In this document: one piece after another, positions 7,710-14,835 of the stretch
Numbering within the stretch: position 1 is the first letter of the stretch
Layout: each line of letters starts with the position of its first letter
DNA from: Bacteroidales bacterium
GTDB taxonomy: Bacteria; Bacteroidota; Bacteroidia; Bacteroidales; UBA932
NCBI GenBank assembly: GCA_017429885.1
Contig: JAFROA010000379.1
Span: 1-15,774, forward strand
DNA: 15,774 nt
Direction: 5' to 3'
Translations under genes and position numbers: made by a program
The notes under the pieces: generated by a model
What the model saw: the letters and a program-made list of their open reading frames with translations, nothing else
What the model was told of the DNA's origin: nothing
The model's database searches: none

Positions 7710-9710
7710 ATGAGCTATAAACTGAAATCAATTATCTGCGCCGCCCTGATGGCGGTCTGTTTGCCAATGGTGTCATCCGCGGCGAAAAAAGCATGGACTC
7801 TCTCATCTCCGAATGGTAGGGTGACTGCCGAAATCAAAGCGGACGGCAAGGTTTCCTATTCCGTGACTTTTGACGGGAAGAGTGTGTTGGCTCCGTCAGA
7901 GATAGCGATGAAACTCAGTAACGGCACCGTGTACGGTGAAGGCAAGGTCAAAGGTGTTAAATCCGGCGATGTGGCTGAGACTATCCAGGCCGTGGCCTAC
8001 AAGAAAGCTCTTGTTGACAATGTCTACAAATGGCTCACATTGGATTTCAAGGACTACTCCATTGAATTCAGGGCTTATGACAACGCTGTGACCTACAGGT
8101 TCGTCTCGAAAGCGAAGAAAGGTAATTTCGAGGTTAAATCCGAGAAGGCGGAGTTTAACTTCCCTCAGGATTGGATGAGCTGGGTGCCATATGTCAACAC
8201 CAGCCGCATCGAGAGTTTTGAAACCCAGTACGGCAACTCTTTCGAGAACTACTACGAGCACATCAACCTCTCCGCATGGAATCCCAAACGCCTGGTTTTC
8301 CTGCCTGTCGTCGTGGACGCTTTCGACGGGGTGAAAGTGATGATCACAGAGTCCGATCTTCGTGACTATCCCGGACTGTTCCTCAACGGCCAGGGTGGCA
8401 AGACCATAAAGGGTGTCAACGCTCCTGTCCCTGACAAAGTCGAGATTGGTGGCCACAATATGCTTCAGGGTGTCGTGAAGAGTCGTCATGACTACATCGC
8501 GAAGGCCGATGCCGGCCGTAGCTTCCCTTGGAGGATCGTGGGTGTGTTCGAGGACGAGAAGAACCTCGTTAATTCCGACCTCACCTGGCTGCTCGGTACC
8601 CCTGCTGACAAGAACACCGACTGGAGCTGGATCAAGCCCGGAAAGGTCGCATGGGACTGGTGGAATGACTGGAACCTCTACGGCGTTGATTTCGAGACCG
8701 GTGTCAACAACGATACCTACAAGTACTATATCGATTTCGCCTCCAAGCACGGCATCGAGTATGTTATTCTCGACGAGGGCTGGGCTGTGAACAAGAAGAC
8801 CGACCTGTTCCAGATTGTGCCCGAGATAGACCTCAAAGAACTCCTCGCATACGCTAAATCCAAGAATGTGGGCCTTATCCTTTGGGCTGGCTACAAGGCT
8901 GTTGACAAGGACATTGAGGGTGTGTTCAAACACTACTCAAAGATGGGCGTGAAGGGATTCAAGGTGGATTTCATGGACCGCGATGACCAGCTAGCCATGC
9001 AATTCTATGAGAATGTCGCCAAGACTGCGGCTAAGTACCACCTGCTCATCGACTTCCATGGAGCCTTCAAGCCTTCCGGACTCGAGAGGAAATATCCCAA
9101 CATCATCAACTACGAGGGTGTCGCCGGATTGGAGCAGATGAAATGGGGCGCCAAGCAATATGACCAGGTAACCTATGACGTGATCATCCCGTTCGTGAGG
9201 ATGGCCGCCGGAAGGATGGACTACACCCAGGGCGCCATGATCAACTGCACAAAGGGGTACGCTTATCCCAACAACTCAATGCCGATGAGCCAGGGCACCC
9301 GCTGCCGCCAGCTGGCAGAATATGCCATCTTTGAGGCTCCTCTGACCATGCTTTGCGACTCCCCGTCCAACTACATGGCCGAACCCGAGTGCACTGACTT
9401 CATCTCCGCCTTCCCCACCACATGGGATGAGACTGTCCCCGTGTGCGGAAAGATCGGTGAATATGTCGCCATCGCCCGTCGCAAGGGTAATGACTGGTAT
9501 GTCGGTGCGCTTACCGGTTGGGATGCCCGTGACCTCGTCCTCGATCTTGGCTTTATCGGAAGAGGCAAGATGACTATCTTCCAGGACGGAATCAACGCCC
9601 ACAGGGCAGCCAGGGACTACAAGAAGGTGATCAAGGATCTCCCTGTTGACGGAAAGGTCCAGATCCACATGGCACCTGGCGGTGGCTGGGTGGCCAAGAT
9701 CTCCAAGTAA
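7710..9710 (+). CDS. secreted GH97 alpha-glycosidase, retaining (alpha-galactosidase-like) subgroup
   Basis: The 666-residue protein has a signal peptide (about 1-24, ending VSSAA). The residue before Cys17 is Val, so it is not a good lipobox, and a periplasmic location is likely. It has the GH97 N-terminal beta-sandwich (about 28-290), then a (beta/alpha)8 catalytic domain with KVAWDWWNDWN (312-322), YVILDEGW (351-358), GVKGFKVDFMDRDD (413-426) and NYEGVAGLEQMKW (467-479), and a C-terminal beta domain. From memory, the retaining enzyme BT1871 uses Asp415 and Glu470. Here Asp420 and Glu475 have the same 55-residue spacing and length is similar (662 versus 666). The SusB general base Glu508 aligns with Gly451. 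This supports a retaining mechanism rather than the inverting SusB type. Alpha-galactosidase is the best guess, but other alpha-linked sugars are possible. No SusC/SusD pair is nearby. The EEP gene follows 20 bp downstream. Confidence 0.93.
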   Translation: MSYKLKSIICAALMAVCLPMVSSAAKKAWTLSSPNGRVTAEIKADGKVSYSVTFDGKSVLAPSEIAMKLSNGTVYGEGKVKGVKSGDVAETIQAVAYKKALVDNVYKWLTLDFKDYSIEFRAYDNAVTYRFVSKAKKGNFEVKSEKAEFNFPQDWMSWVPYVNTSRIESFETQYGNSFENYYEHINLSAWNPKRLVFLPVVVDAFDGVKVMITESDLRDYPGLFLNGQGGKTIKGVNAPVPDKVEIGGHNMLQGVVKSRHDYIAKADAGRSFPWRIVGVFEDEKNLVNSDLTWLLGTPADKNTDWSWIKPGKVAWDWWNDWNLYGVDFETGVNNDTYKYYIDFASKHGIEYVILDEGWAVNKKTDLFQIVPEIDLKELLAYAKSKNVGLILWAGYKAVDKDIEGVFKHYSKMGVKGFKVDFMDRDDQLAMQFYENVAKTAAKYHLLIDFHGAFKPSGLERKYPNIINYEGVAGLEQMKWGAKQYDQVTYDVIIPFVRMAAGRMDYTQGAMINCTKGYAYPNNSMPMSQGTRCRQLAEYAIFEAPLTMLCDSPSNYMAEPECTDFISAFPTTWDETVPVCGKIGEYVAIARRKGNDWYVGALTGWDARDLVLDLGFIGRGKMTIFQDGINAHRAARDYKKVIKDLPVDGKVQIHMAPGGGWVAKISK

Positions 9711-9730
9711 ATTCAGAGAACCAATTGGTT

Positions 9731-10600
9731 ATGAGAAAGTTATTTTTGACCGTCGTCTCCGTGGTGGCGCTGGTTCTTTCCAGCGCCAACGCTGTGGCGA
9801 AAAGCGAGGATCTCAGCCTCATGACCTTCAATATCCACGGGCAAGAGAAGGACGAAGCTGGTGATTTCAGCTGGGCGGCACGAAAAAAAGGCTGCCTCAA
9901 GGCTATCAAGAAATTCGACCCTGATGTGTTGTTCTTGCAGGAAGCCTACGCCTACCATAAGGCGGATCTGATGAAAGAGCTCAAGAAACACATTCTGGTG
10001 GACCGCAGCTCCAAACCGGGTCAGGTCGATCAAGATATTCCTTTCAACGAGAACCCGATCATGTTCAGGGCGGACAAATTTGAGCTCCTGGACTATGGTT
10101 CCTTCTGGCTCAATGAGAACCAGGAGGCTGACACTCCGGGCTGGGACGCTGACAACGTGAGGAACGCTACCTGGGTCAAGCTCCGCTACAAGAAATCCGG
10201 GCTCATCTTCTTTTGCTTCAACACACGGTTCTCAGTCAAGGAGACCGCGGGAAGGCGCAGCGCCGAACTCATGGTTGACAAGATCAAGGAGATAGCCGGG
10301 GATGACGCTGTCGTCTTCGTGGGCGGGGACTTCAAGATGTCCTCGCAGGACAGGCTCCTCTCGCCCCTTGTCTCTTACGCCAAGGACGCCAACTTCTCGA
10401 TGAAAAAACCCGACACGAGAGCTTCCTACAATGGCTATGGGAAGTCTGTTGACTCGGTGCGCTGGCCGGATCATATCCTTTTCCGCAATGCGGAAGTTGA
10501 TGAATATGAGGTCGTTGACAGCAAGTTCGGTCCGAAATTCATCTCCGACCATTACCCGGTTTTCGCCGAGTTCGAGATACCCATCCCAAAAGGGAAGTAA
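9731..10600 (+). CDS. secreted endonuclease/exonuclease/phosphatase (EEP) fold protein with altered active site
   Basis: The 289-residue product starts at ATG 9731; a TTG six bases earlier would add only two residues. Residues 1 to about 23 form a signal peptide (hydrophobic core VVSVVALVL, ending SANAVA). EEP fold motifs run in order: MTFNIH (31-36), DVLFLQE with metal-binding Glu71, FNTR (163-166), GGDF with Asp200, WPDHILF (Asp247) and SDHYPVFAEF (Asp273, His274). The family includes DNase I, sphingomyelinases and inositol phosphatases. Two usual catalytic residues differ: the His of NTH is Arg166 and the Asn of GDFN is Lys202. The frame is otherwise intact, so the gene is not an evident pseudogene. 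It may be a divergent hydrolase or a non-catalytic binding protein. It probably shares the GH97 transcript, which suggests extracytoplasmic nutrient capture. The substrate is unknown. Confidence 0.85.
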   Translation: MRKLFLTVVSVVALVLSSANAVAKSEDLSLMTFNIHGQEKDEAGDFSWAARKKGCLKAIKKFDPDVLFLQEAYAYHKADLMKELKKHILVDRSSKPGQVDQDIPFNENPIMFRADKFELLDYGSFWLNENQEADTPGWDADNVRNATWVKLRYKKSGLIFFCFNTRFSVKETAGRRSAELMVDKIKEIAGDDAVVFVGGDFKMSSQDRLLSPLVSYAKDANFSMKKPDTRASYNGYGKSVDSVRWPDHILFRNAEVDEYEVVDSKFGPKFISDHYPVFAEFEIPIPKGK

Positions 10601-10612
10601 TTGACAATCAGC

Positions 10613-11872
10613 CTATTTTCCAGTGTACTGGCCGATAAAGAAGATCGCGCCGGTACTTACTTCTGTGATTGCGTAGAGGAACGGGCGGTCAGCGTGGAAA
10701 TGGACTACTTTGGGAATGGCGGACGAAGCCTTTTCCATCACCACATCTGTCACAGCGGCAGCCTCGGTACCTTGCTCATCCACCTTGATCTTAGCCTTCT
10801 GGAGAACATCGGACACATACACGCCTTCATTCGTCATATCCGAGAAATCAGCCTCTCCTCCAACGAAGGCTTTCTTGATGCCCATATCCATAAGGGCTTT
10901 CTTGATGCTGGAGGCGCCGAACTCCGACTCGAATGACGGAATGCATACCTCAACCTCCTGCTCCGACATAGTGTTCAACTGGTTCCAGGAATCAATGGTC
11001 AGGGTATTCTTCAAATCCTCCAACGATATTTTCTCCCCTGGCAAAATGACTATCATCCTATAAGCCTTGTTTCCATAAGGCAGACAGACAGCCGATCCCA
11101 GTTTCTGAACCTCGGAATAACCGAATTTCGCTTGCTGGAGCATCATATTCAGAGACACCGTATTACCGTCAATGGCGGTGAAGTCTTCCTTATGGGTAAG
11201 ATCTTTGTTGAAAGGGCTTGACCATATTCCCTTGAAATATGTCGCATTGAGGAAATGGGCGTATTGGTCGGGAGTGATAGGGTCTTTCAGGAAATTCTTG
11301 ATCATCCCGTGAGTCTTTTCCTCGCACCACTGATTGATGATAGATTTCACATCCTCTTTTCCGAAGTCCTTATAACAGACATTAGCCTTGAAATTGGACT
11401 CCACCTTCTTGGCGAAGGAGTCCTTCAAAGGAAGCGAGCCTTTATTGATCACAGCCATATTGGCGATCTCTATCGTCGTCGTGGGATCTACAGCGGCCCC
11501 TTCCTCAAGCATGGTCTTGCAGAAAGCGTTCAAATCTTCTATCGACTTGCCTCCGTATCCCAGAGCTTTGTTGATCTCCGCCTGAGTGTCCCCTTTGGCT
11601 CCATTATTCACCATCCCTAGCGCGAATGTCACGATTATAGGAGACACCAGCATACTCTTTTCTCCCTCATTCTCAGCGACTCTCTTGAAGAATTCCAATG
11701 CGAAGGTGTTATTCGACTTCACAAAATCCAACTGAGCTCGAGTGAGGGGAATATCTTTCCTTTCAATAAGCTCGCCCGGACCGGTCGGATCATCTCCGGA
11801 ACCTTCCTTGTCACAGGCGACAAGGACCAGAGAAACAACCAGCAATGATAAAAGCGATCTGTTCATGATCAT
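10613..11872 (-). CDS. lipoprotein serpin (serine/cysteine protease inhibitor)
   Basis: The protein is 419 residues from ATG 11872, or 417 if the ATG at 11866 is used. A lipobox, LVAC, places the lipidated residue at Cys20. The acidic residues right after it (CDKEG) resemble Bacteroidetes surface-export signals, so it may face outward. A full serpin fold follows, with FLNATYFKGIWSSPF (207-221) and the C-terminal HADRPFLYAI (393-402). The reactive loop hinge EQGTEAAAV (366-374) has the small residues seen in inhibitory serpins. Counting 17 residues from Glu366 gives Ala382-Ser383 as the likely P1-P1' bond, which suggests elastase-like targets, with Lys381 at P2. Miropin of Tannerella forsythia is a known Bacteroidetes inhibitor of this kind. 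The gene begins 4 bp after the aminopeptidase stop and ends 12 bp from the convergent EEP gene. Confidence 0.93.
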   Translation of the reverse strand: MIMNRSLLSLLVVSLVLVACDKEGSGDDPTGPGELIERKDIPLTRAQLDFVKSNNTFALEFFKRVAENEGEKSMLVSPIIVTFALGMVNNGAKGDTQAEINKALGYGGKSIEDLNAFCKTMLEEGAAVDPTTTIEIANMAVINKGSLPLKDSFAKKVESNFKANVCYKDFGKEDVKSIINQWCEEKTHGMIKNFLKDPITPDQYAHFLNATYFKGIWSSPFNKDLTHKEDFTAIDGNTVSLNMMLQQAKFGYSEVQKLGSAVCLPYGNKAYRMIVILPGEKISLEDLKNTLTIDSWNQLNTMSEQEVEVCIPSFESEFGASSIKKALMDMGIKKAFVGGEADFSDMTNEGVYVSDVLQKAKIKVDEQGTEAAAVTDVVMEKASSAIPKVVHFHADRPFLYAITEVSTGAIFFIGQYTGK

Positions 11873-11876
11873 TAAA

Positions 11877-13691
11877 CTATATCGGCAATGTCTTTTCCCT
11901 CAACCATTCGGCCACATCTGAAGAGAGCCTGGGTGAGAGGGTCCGGAAAACTCTTTCATTATAATCATTGAGCCACTTAACTTCCGAATCGTCAAGTAGT
12001 TCCTTAATAATCACCGAGGTGTCAAAATGGCACAGGGTCAAAGGCTCGAACCGCAGCCACCTTCCGAAATCGTTCTCACCGGCATCCACGCAGAGAGCGA
12101 GATTCTCATGCCTGACACCGTGGCGGCCTTCCCGGTATATTCCCGGCTCAATCGAAGTGACCATCCCCGGCAGCAAAGCCTGCTTGTTGAAATTCTGGCG
12201 GATGTCCTGAGGCCCTTCATGGACATTGAGATAAAATCCCACTCCATGCCCGGTCCCATGGCCGAAATTACGCTTGGAGTTCCATAGCGGAGCCCTTGCC
12301 AACACATCCAGCTGGCAACCTGCCGTACCCTTCGGGAACACTATCTTAGTCAAAGCGATATGTCCCTTAAGCACAAGAGTATAGTCTTCTTTCTCAAGCT
12401 GGGAGCAAGGACCGAGGGGAACCGTACGGGTGATGTCCGTCGTCCCGAAAAGATACTGCCCTCCTGAATCGCACAAGTACAATCCGTTGGAGTACAACTC
12501 CGCTGAGCCGGACTCCGGGGTAGCATAATGAGGAAGCGCCGCGTTGGGGCCATAGGCGGAGATGGTCTCGAAACTCTCTCCACGAAAACCTTCTATCTCA
12601 GAACGGAGCTCATGGAGCTTGGCTGAGCATTCATATTCATTAAGCGGCTCCCCTGCGGCAACCATGGTCTCAAGCCAATAAAGGAACCTCTCCATGGCGA
12701 GCCCGTCCTCCAGATGCGCCTCTCTCATTCCGGAGATCTCGATCTCATTCTTGACCGATTTCCGCAGGGCAATAGGGGATTTCCCAGCCACAACATTGTC
12801 CTGGAGGGTATTCTCCTTGAGTATTCCGTAAAGGTTATAGTTGAGAGTGGAGGAATCCACGAACAGCCGCTTGATGTAATCGTCATCGACCATACCGGCG
12901 AGAGCCATCCCTATGTCGGAATAGTCTTGGATGTTGACTCCGTCAGCAGTCAGCTCATAGAAACTGTCCTCTGACTCATGGTCACCCTCTGGGAGCGTTC
13001 CCTTTCTGACGAACCATTGGACAGTGTCCAGAGTGACCAGGAGATAGGACATGACCACGGGATTATATGCCACATCGCTTCCACGCACGTTCAGCATCCA
13101 AGCTATCTCATCAAGAGCTGAAATCAAGATGGCATCGAACCCCTTGTCAGACAACCATTTCCGTAGCCATGTAATCTTTTGCCCGCGGGACCAGCCAACC
13201 GTCTCCGTACCGAGAGTGATAATCGGGGTGCAAGGGATCTCGGGACGGTCAGTCCAAAGAGGAGAAAGCATGTCAGGGACATTGGCCACAGCCGTCCTGT
13301 CCTTACCTATGACTTCCCGAATCTCCTCAATATAAGAGGCGCTCACTCCCAGTCCGTCAACAGCTATGACAATCTCGTCATATCCTTCGAACTGCCTTGA
13401 AAGCCATTCTGGGATAAGCACCTGATCCTGAACCCTTGTCTTGTGGAGTTCTATGCCAGTTCCCTCAAGTTGCCTCTCGGCCTGTATGAAATACCTTGTG
13501 TCGGTCCATAATCCGGCGTGATCCTCGGTGATGACGATCTCGCCTTCCCCGGTGTAGCCGGAAACCCAGGCAACTTGATGCCACCTCGGGGCGGAATACT
13601 CACTCGCATGGGGGTCGTTCCCGGTCAATATGACCGCATCCCAACCCCTTGAACGCATCATGTCCCTTATGGCATCAACACGGTTTCTCAT
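11877..13691 (-). CDS. pepP: Xaa-Pro aminopeptidase (aminopeptidase P, M24B family)
   Basis: This 604-residue metallopeptidase removes N-terminal residues that precede proline. It is the long three-domain form resembling eukaryotic cytosolic XPNPEP1: two creatinase-like N-terminal domains (about 1-125 and 126-310) and a pita-bread catalytic domain (about 311-604). All five dinuclear metal ligands are present: Asp408 (LCDSGG), Asp419 (TTDITR), His482 (GTGHGVG), Glu515 (SIEPG) and Glu529 (RHENL). The spacings 11, 63 and 14 match those I recall for human XPNPEP1 (415/426, 426/489, 523/537). There is no signal peptide, so it should act in the cytoplasm. Its ATG overlaps the stop of the upstream 77-residue gene (ATGA), and the serpin gene follows 4 bp after its TAG. 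The symbol pepP is used for function; E. coli PepP is shorter. Confidence 0.95.
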   Translation of the reverse strand: MRNRVDAIRDMMRSRGWDAVILTGNDPHASEYSAPRWHQVAWVSGYTGEGEIVITEDHAGLWTDTRYFIQAERQLEGTGIELHKTRVQDQVLIPEWLSRQFEGYDEIVIAVDGLGVSASYIEEIREVIGKDRTAVANVPDMLSPLWTDRPEIPCTPIITLGTETVGWSRGQKITWLRKWLSDKGFDAILISALDEIAWMLNVRGSDVAYNPVVMSYLLVTLDTVQWFVRKGTLPEGDHESEDSFYELTADGVNIQDYSDIGMALAGMVDDDYIKRLFVDSSTLNYNLYGILKENTLQDNVVAGKSPIALRKSVKNEIEISGMREAHLEDGLAMERFLYWLETMVAAGEPLNEYECSAKLHELRSEIEGFRGESFETISAYGPNAALPHYATPESGSAELYSNGLYLCDSGGQYLFGTTDITRTVPLGPCSQLEKEDYTLVLKGHIALTKIVFPKGTAGCQLDVLARAPLWNSKRNFGHGTGHGVGFYLNVHEGPQDIRQNFNKQALLPGMVTSIEPGIYREGRHGVRHENLALCVDAGENDFGRWLRFEPLTLCHFDTSVIIKELLDDSEVKWLNDYNERVFRTLSPRLSSDVAEWLREKTLPI

Positions 13692-13921
13692 TTCAGCATT
13701 TTACGCTTGAATAACCTGACAGTCGACAGAAGTAATTGATCGATAGGAATATAGGAAGAGATGGACTTAAGCCCGGAAAGAAGCATATTCCCTGGGGAAT
13801 AAGTCGCCTTCATGTCAGCGAAAGAATGCTTGACCGCACCTTCCTGAGAGGAGATACGCCTCTTGACCTGCTTCTCGGCTTCCATCAGCTGGTCCATTGT
13901 CTTGATGTCTCTGTATTTCAT
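13688..13921 (-). CDS. small conserved-type protein of unknown function (77 aa)
   Basis: I do not recognise a named family. The 77-residue product is basic and begins with a helical, charged segment (about residues 8-28, MDQLMEAEKQVKRRIS). A central part follows (YSPGNMLLSGLKSISSYIPI, about 41-60), then a hydrophobic/basic tail (LLLSTVRLFKRKMLK) that could lie along a membrane. There is no signal peptide and no full transmembrane helix. It lies 8 bp after the holin-like gene and overlaps the aminopeptidase start by four bases. That tight spacing is the main evidence that it is real. I recall similar small genes beside YtxH/holin-like pairs in other Bacteroidetes, which suggests a membrane-associated partner, but no function can be assigned. 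Confidence 0.75.
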   Translation of the reverse strand: MKYRDIKTMDQLMEAEKQVKRRISSQEGAVKHSFADMKATYSPGNMLLSGLKSISSYIPIDQLLLSTVRLFKRKMLK

Positions 13922-13929
13922 AGTCCGTA

Positions 13930-14280
13930 TCAGTTTTTCTCCTCAAAGAAGAGATCGATGAACAAAGGAACGAATGTGTTACGGAACATCTTCTTTCTCA
14001 GCAAGATAAGAACTCCGAGAACAAGCAGGAAGAACCCAGCCACGATGCCGGCCCCACCAGCGTAACTGCCAACAAGCTCACCAATCCACATGACGCCACC
14101 AATCGCGATCGAGATCATGATGATGGACACGACGAATAGGACCAGCAGCATGTATAACAACTTGCTGAGGGTCAGTGACAAACCCTTGGCGGTTTTTAGT
14201 TTGAGCTCGTCGATTCGAAGGTCAAGGTATTCACTGGCCTTCTCCCCGAGATCCTCGACAGGTCTTGTGAAATCGCTCAT
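13930..14280 (-). CDS. phage-holin-superfamily membrane protein (YqjE/Phage_holin_3_6-like)
   Basis: The 116-residue protein has a charged N-terminal helix (about 1-35), two transmembrane segments (about 40-65 and 72-94), and a short basic then acidic tail. This matches the holin-superfamily proteins of the YqjE type, which in chromosomes are usually not phage genes. They are often found beside YtxH-type proteins, and their role in the cell envelope is poorly defined. No phage genes are nearby, so I do not read it as a lysis gene. It starts 3 bp after the ytxH-like gene and ends 8 bp before the 77-residue gene, so it is the second gene of the operon. Confidence 0.85.
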   Translation of the reverse strand: MSDFTRPVEDLGEKASEYLDLRIDELKLKTAKGLSLTLSKLLYMLLVLFVVSIIMISIAIGGVMWIGELVGSYAGGAGIVAGFFLLVLGVLILLRKKMFRNTFVPLFIDLFFEEKN

Positions 14281-14283
14281 GAC

Positions 14284-14691
14284 TTAAGCGTCTTCTTCGT
14301 TCCACTGATCCTCTGTCTCTTCCGGATCTTTGGACAGCGCTTTCTCGAGTTTATCCAACTGGGCCAGAATCTTCAGACGAGCCTCGTCCTTAAGATCGGC
14401 GGCCTGATCTGTCAAGGTGGCTTTCAAATCCTTGAAATCCCGGCGCGCGAGCCTGGCTCGGGCCCTGAGCCTGGAAGTGGCGCTCTCGGCACCCTTCTTC
14501 ACATCATCAAATGTCTCCTGAGCCTTCTCCCAGCCCTCATCGGTGGCGTCGACAAACTCATCCCACCCTTCAGCCGCGGCGGCTTTTACTTTACGGCGGG
14601 TCTCTTCACCCTTCTCGGGAGCGAACAACAATCCGAGGGTCAGCCCGGCGGCGGCCCCTGCTATCAAAGCGAATAATGAATCTCCTTTCAT
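14284..14691 (-). CDS. YtxH-domain protein, likely envelope stress related
   Basis: The 135-residue protein opens with a single glycine/alanine-rich transmembrane segment (LFALIAGAAAGLTLGLLFAP, residues 6-25) followed by EKGEETRRK. This is the classic YtxH start (PF12732-like). The rest is a long, highly charged, alanine-rich helix, probably a coiled coil (about 30-120), ending in a very acidic tail. YtxH proteins in Firmicutes are general-stress proteins of unclear mechanism. In this window it is the first gene of a five-gene operon, 3 bp before the holin-like gene. It is transcribed from a consensus promoter at 14722-14753 that sits inside a palindrome, so its expression is probably regulated. 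Confidence 0.88.
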   Translation of the reverse strand: MKGDSLFALIAGAAAGLTLGLLFAPEKGEETRRKVKAAAAEGWDEFVDATDEGWEKAQETFDDVKKGAESATSRLRARARLARRDFKDLKATLTDQAADLKDEARLKILAQLDKLEKALSKDPEETEDQWNEEDA

Positions 14692-14710
14692 AACTCTGGA
14701 TGTTTAATGT

Positions 14711-14741
14711 TTTGGTATTTACAAATATAGAAAATACCAAA
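14711..14741. repeat. perfect 10-bp inverted repeat centred on the ytxH -7 box (putative operator)
   Basis: TTTGGTATTT at 14711-14720 and its exact reverse complement AAATACCAAA at 14732-14741 are separated by 11 bp that contain the minus-strand -7 box (14722-14729). Both arms end abruptly at mismatches. The predicted start site, near 14715, lies inside one arm, so the transcript would not carry the whole hairpin. Both flanking genes point away, so it is not a terminator. A dimeric repressor binding here would cover the promoter. Confidence 0.55.
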
Positions 14742-14753
14742 TAACAAGCCAAA
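14722..14753 (-). promoter_or_regulatory. consensus promoter of the ytxH-to-serpin operon
   Basis: On the minus strand TTTG (14753-14750), 20 bp, then TATATTTG (14729-14722) is an exact match to the Bacteroidetes vegetative promoter. Transcription should begin near 14715, leaving a leader of about 24 nt before ATG 14691. No Shine-Dalgarno sequence is evident, as is normal for this phylum. Confidence 0.7.
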
Positions 14754-14785
14754 ATGGGTGTTAATAACTTTTTGTCATGCCGAGC

Positions 14786-14816
14786 TTTGAACGATATGTC
14801 ATTTTGGGTATATTTG
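14786..14816 (+). promoter_or_regulatory. consensus promoter of dnaE
   Basis: TTTG (14786-14789), a 19-bp spacer, then TATATTTG (14809-14816) is an exact Bacteroidetes vegetative promoter. Transcription should start near 14823. This makes ATG 14836, not the in-frame ATG at 14818, the first usable start, with a leader of about 13 nt. Confidence 0.7.
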
Positions 14817-14835
14817 TATGAAAGATTTTTCCGGA

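Noticed and set aside
7896..8933. 345-codon open frame on the minus strand
   Set aside because: It lies wholly inside and antisense to the well-supported GH97 gene, and its product has no recognisable motif. Long antisense frames are common opposite genes with biased codon use.
10620..10631. CCAGT-GT-ACTGG as a bidirectional terminator between the EEP and serpin genes
   Set aside because: The stem is only five pairs with a two-base loop, too tight to form fully, and neither side has a convincing T run.
13930..14280. Holin-like gene as evidence of a prophage
   Set aside because: No phage structural, lysis or integrase genes are nearby, and chromosomal YqjE-type proteins normally sit next to YtxH-type genes as here.
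14818..14820. ATG at 14818 as the dnaE start
   Set aside because: It is two bases after the consensus -7 box, so it would precede the transcription start. DnaE homology begins at the later Met.
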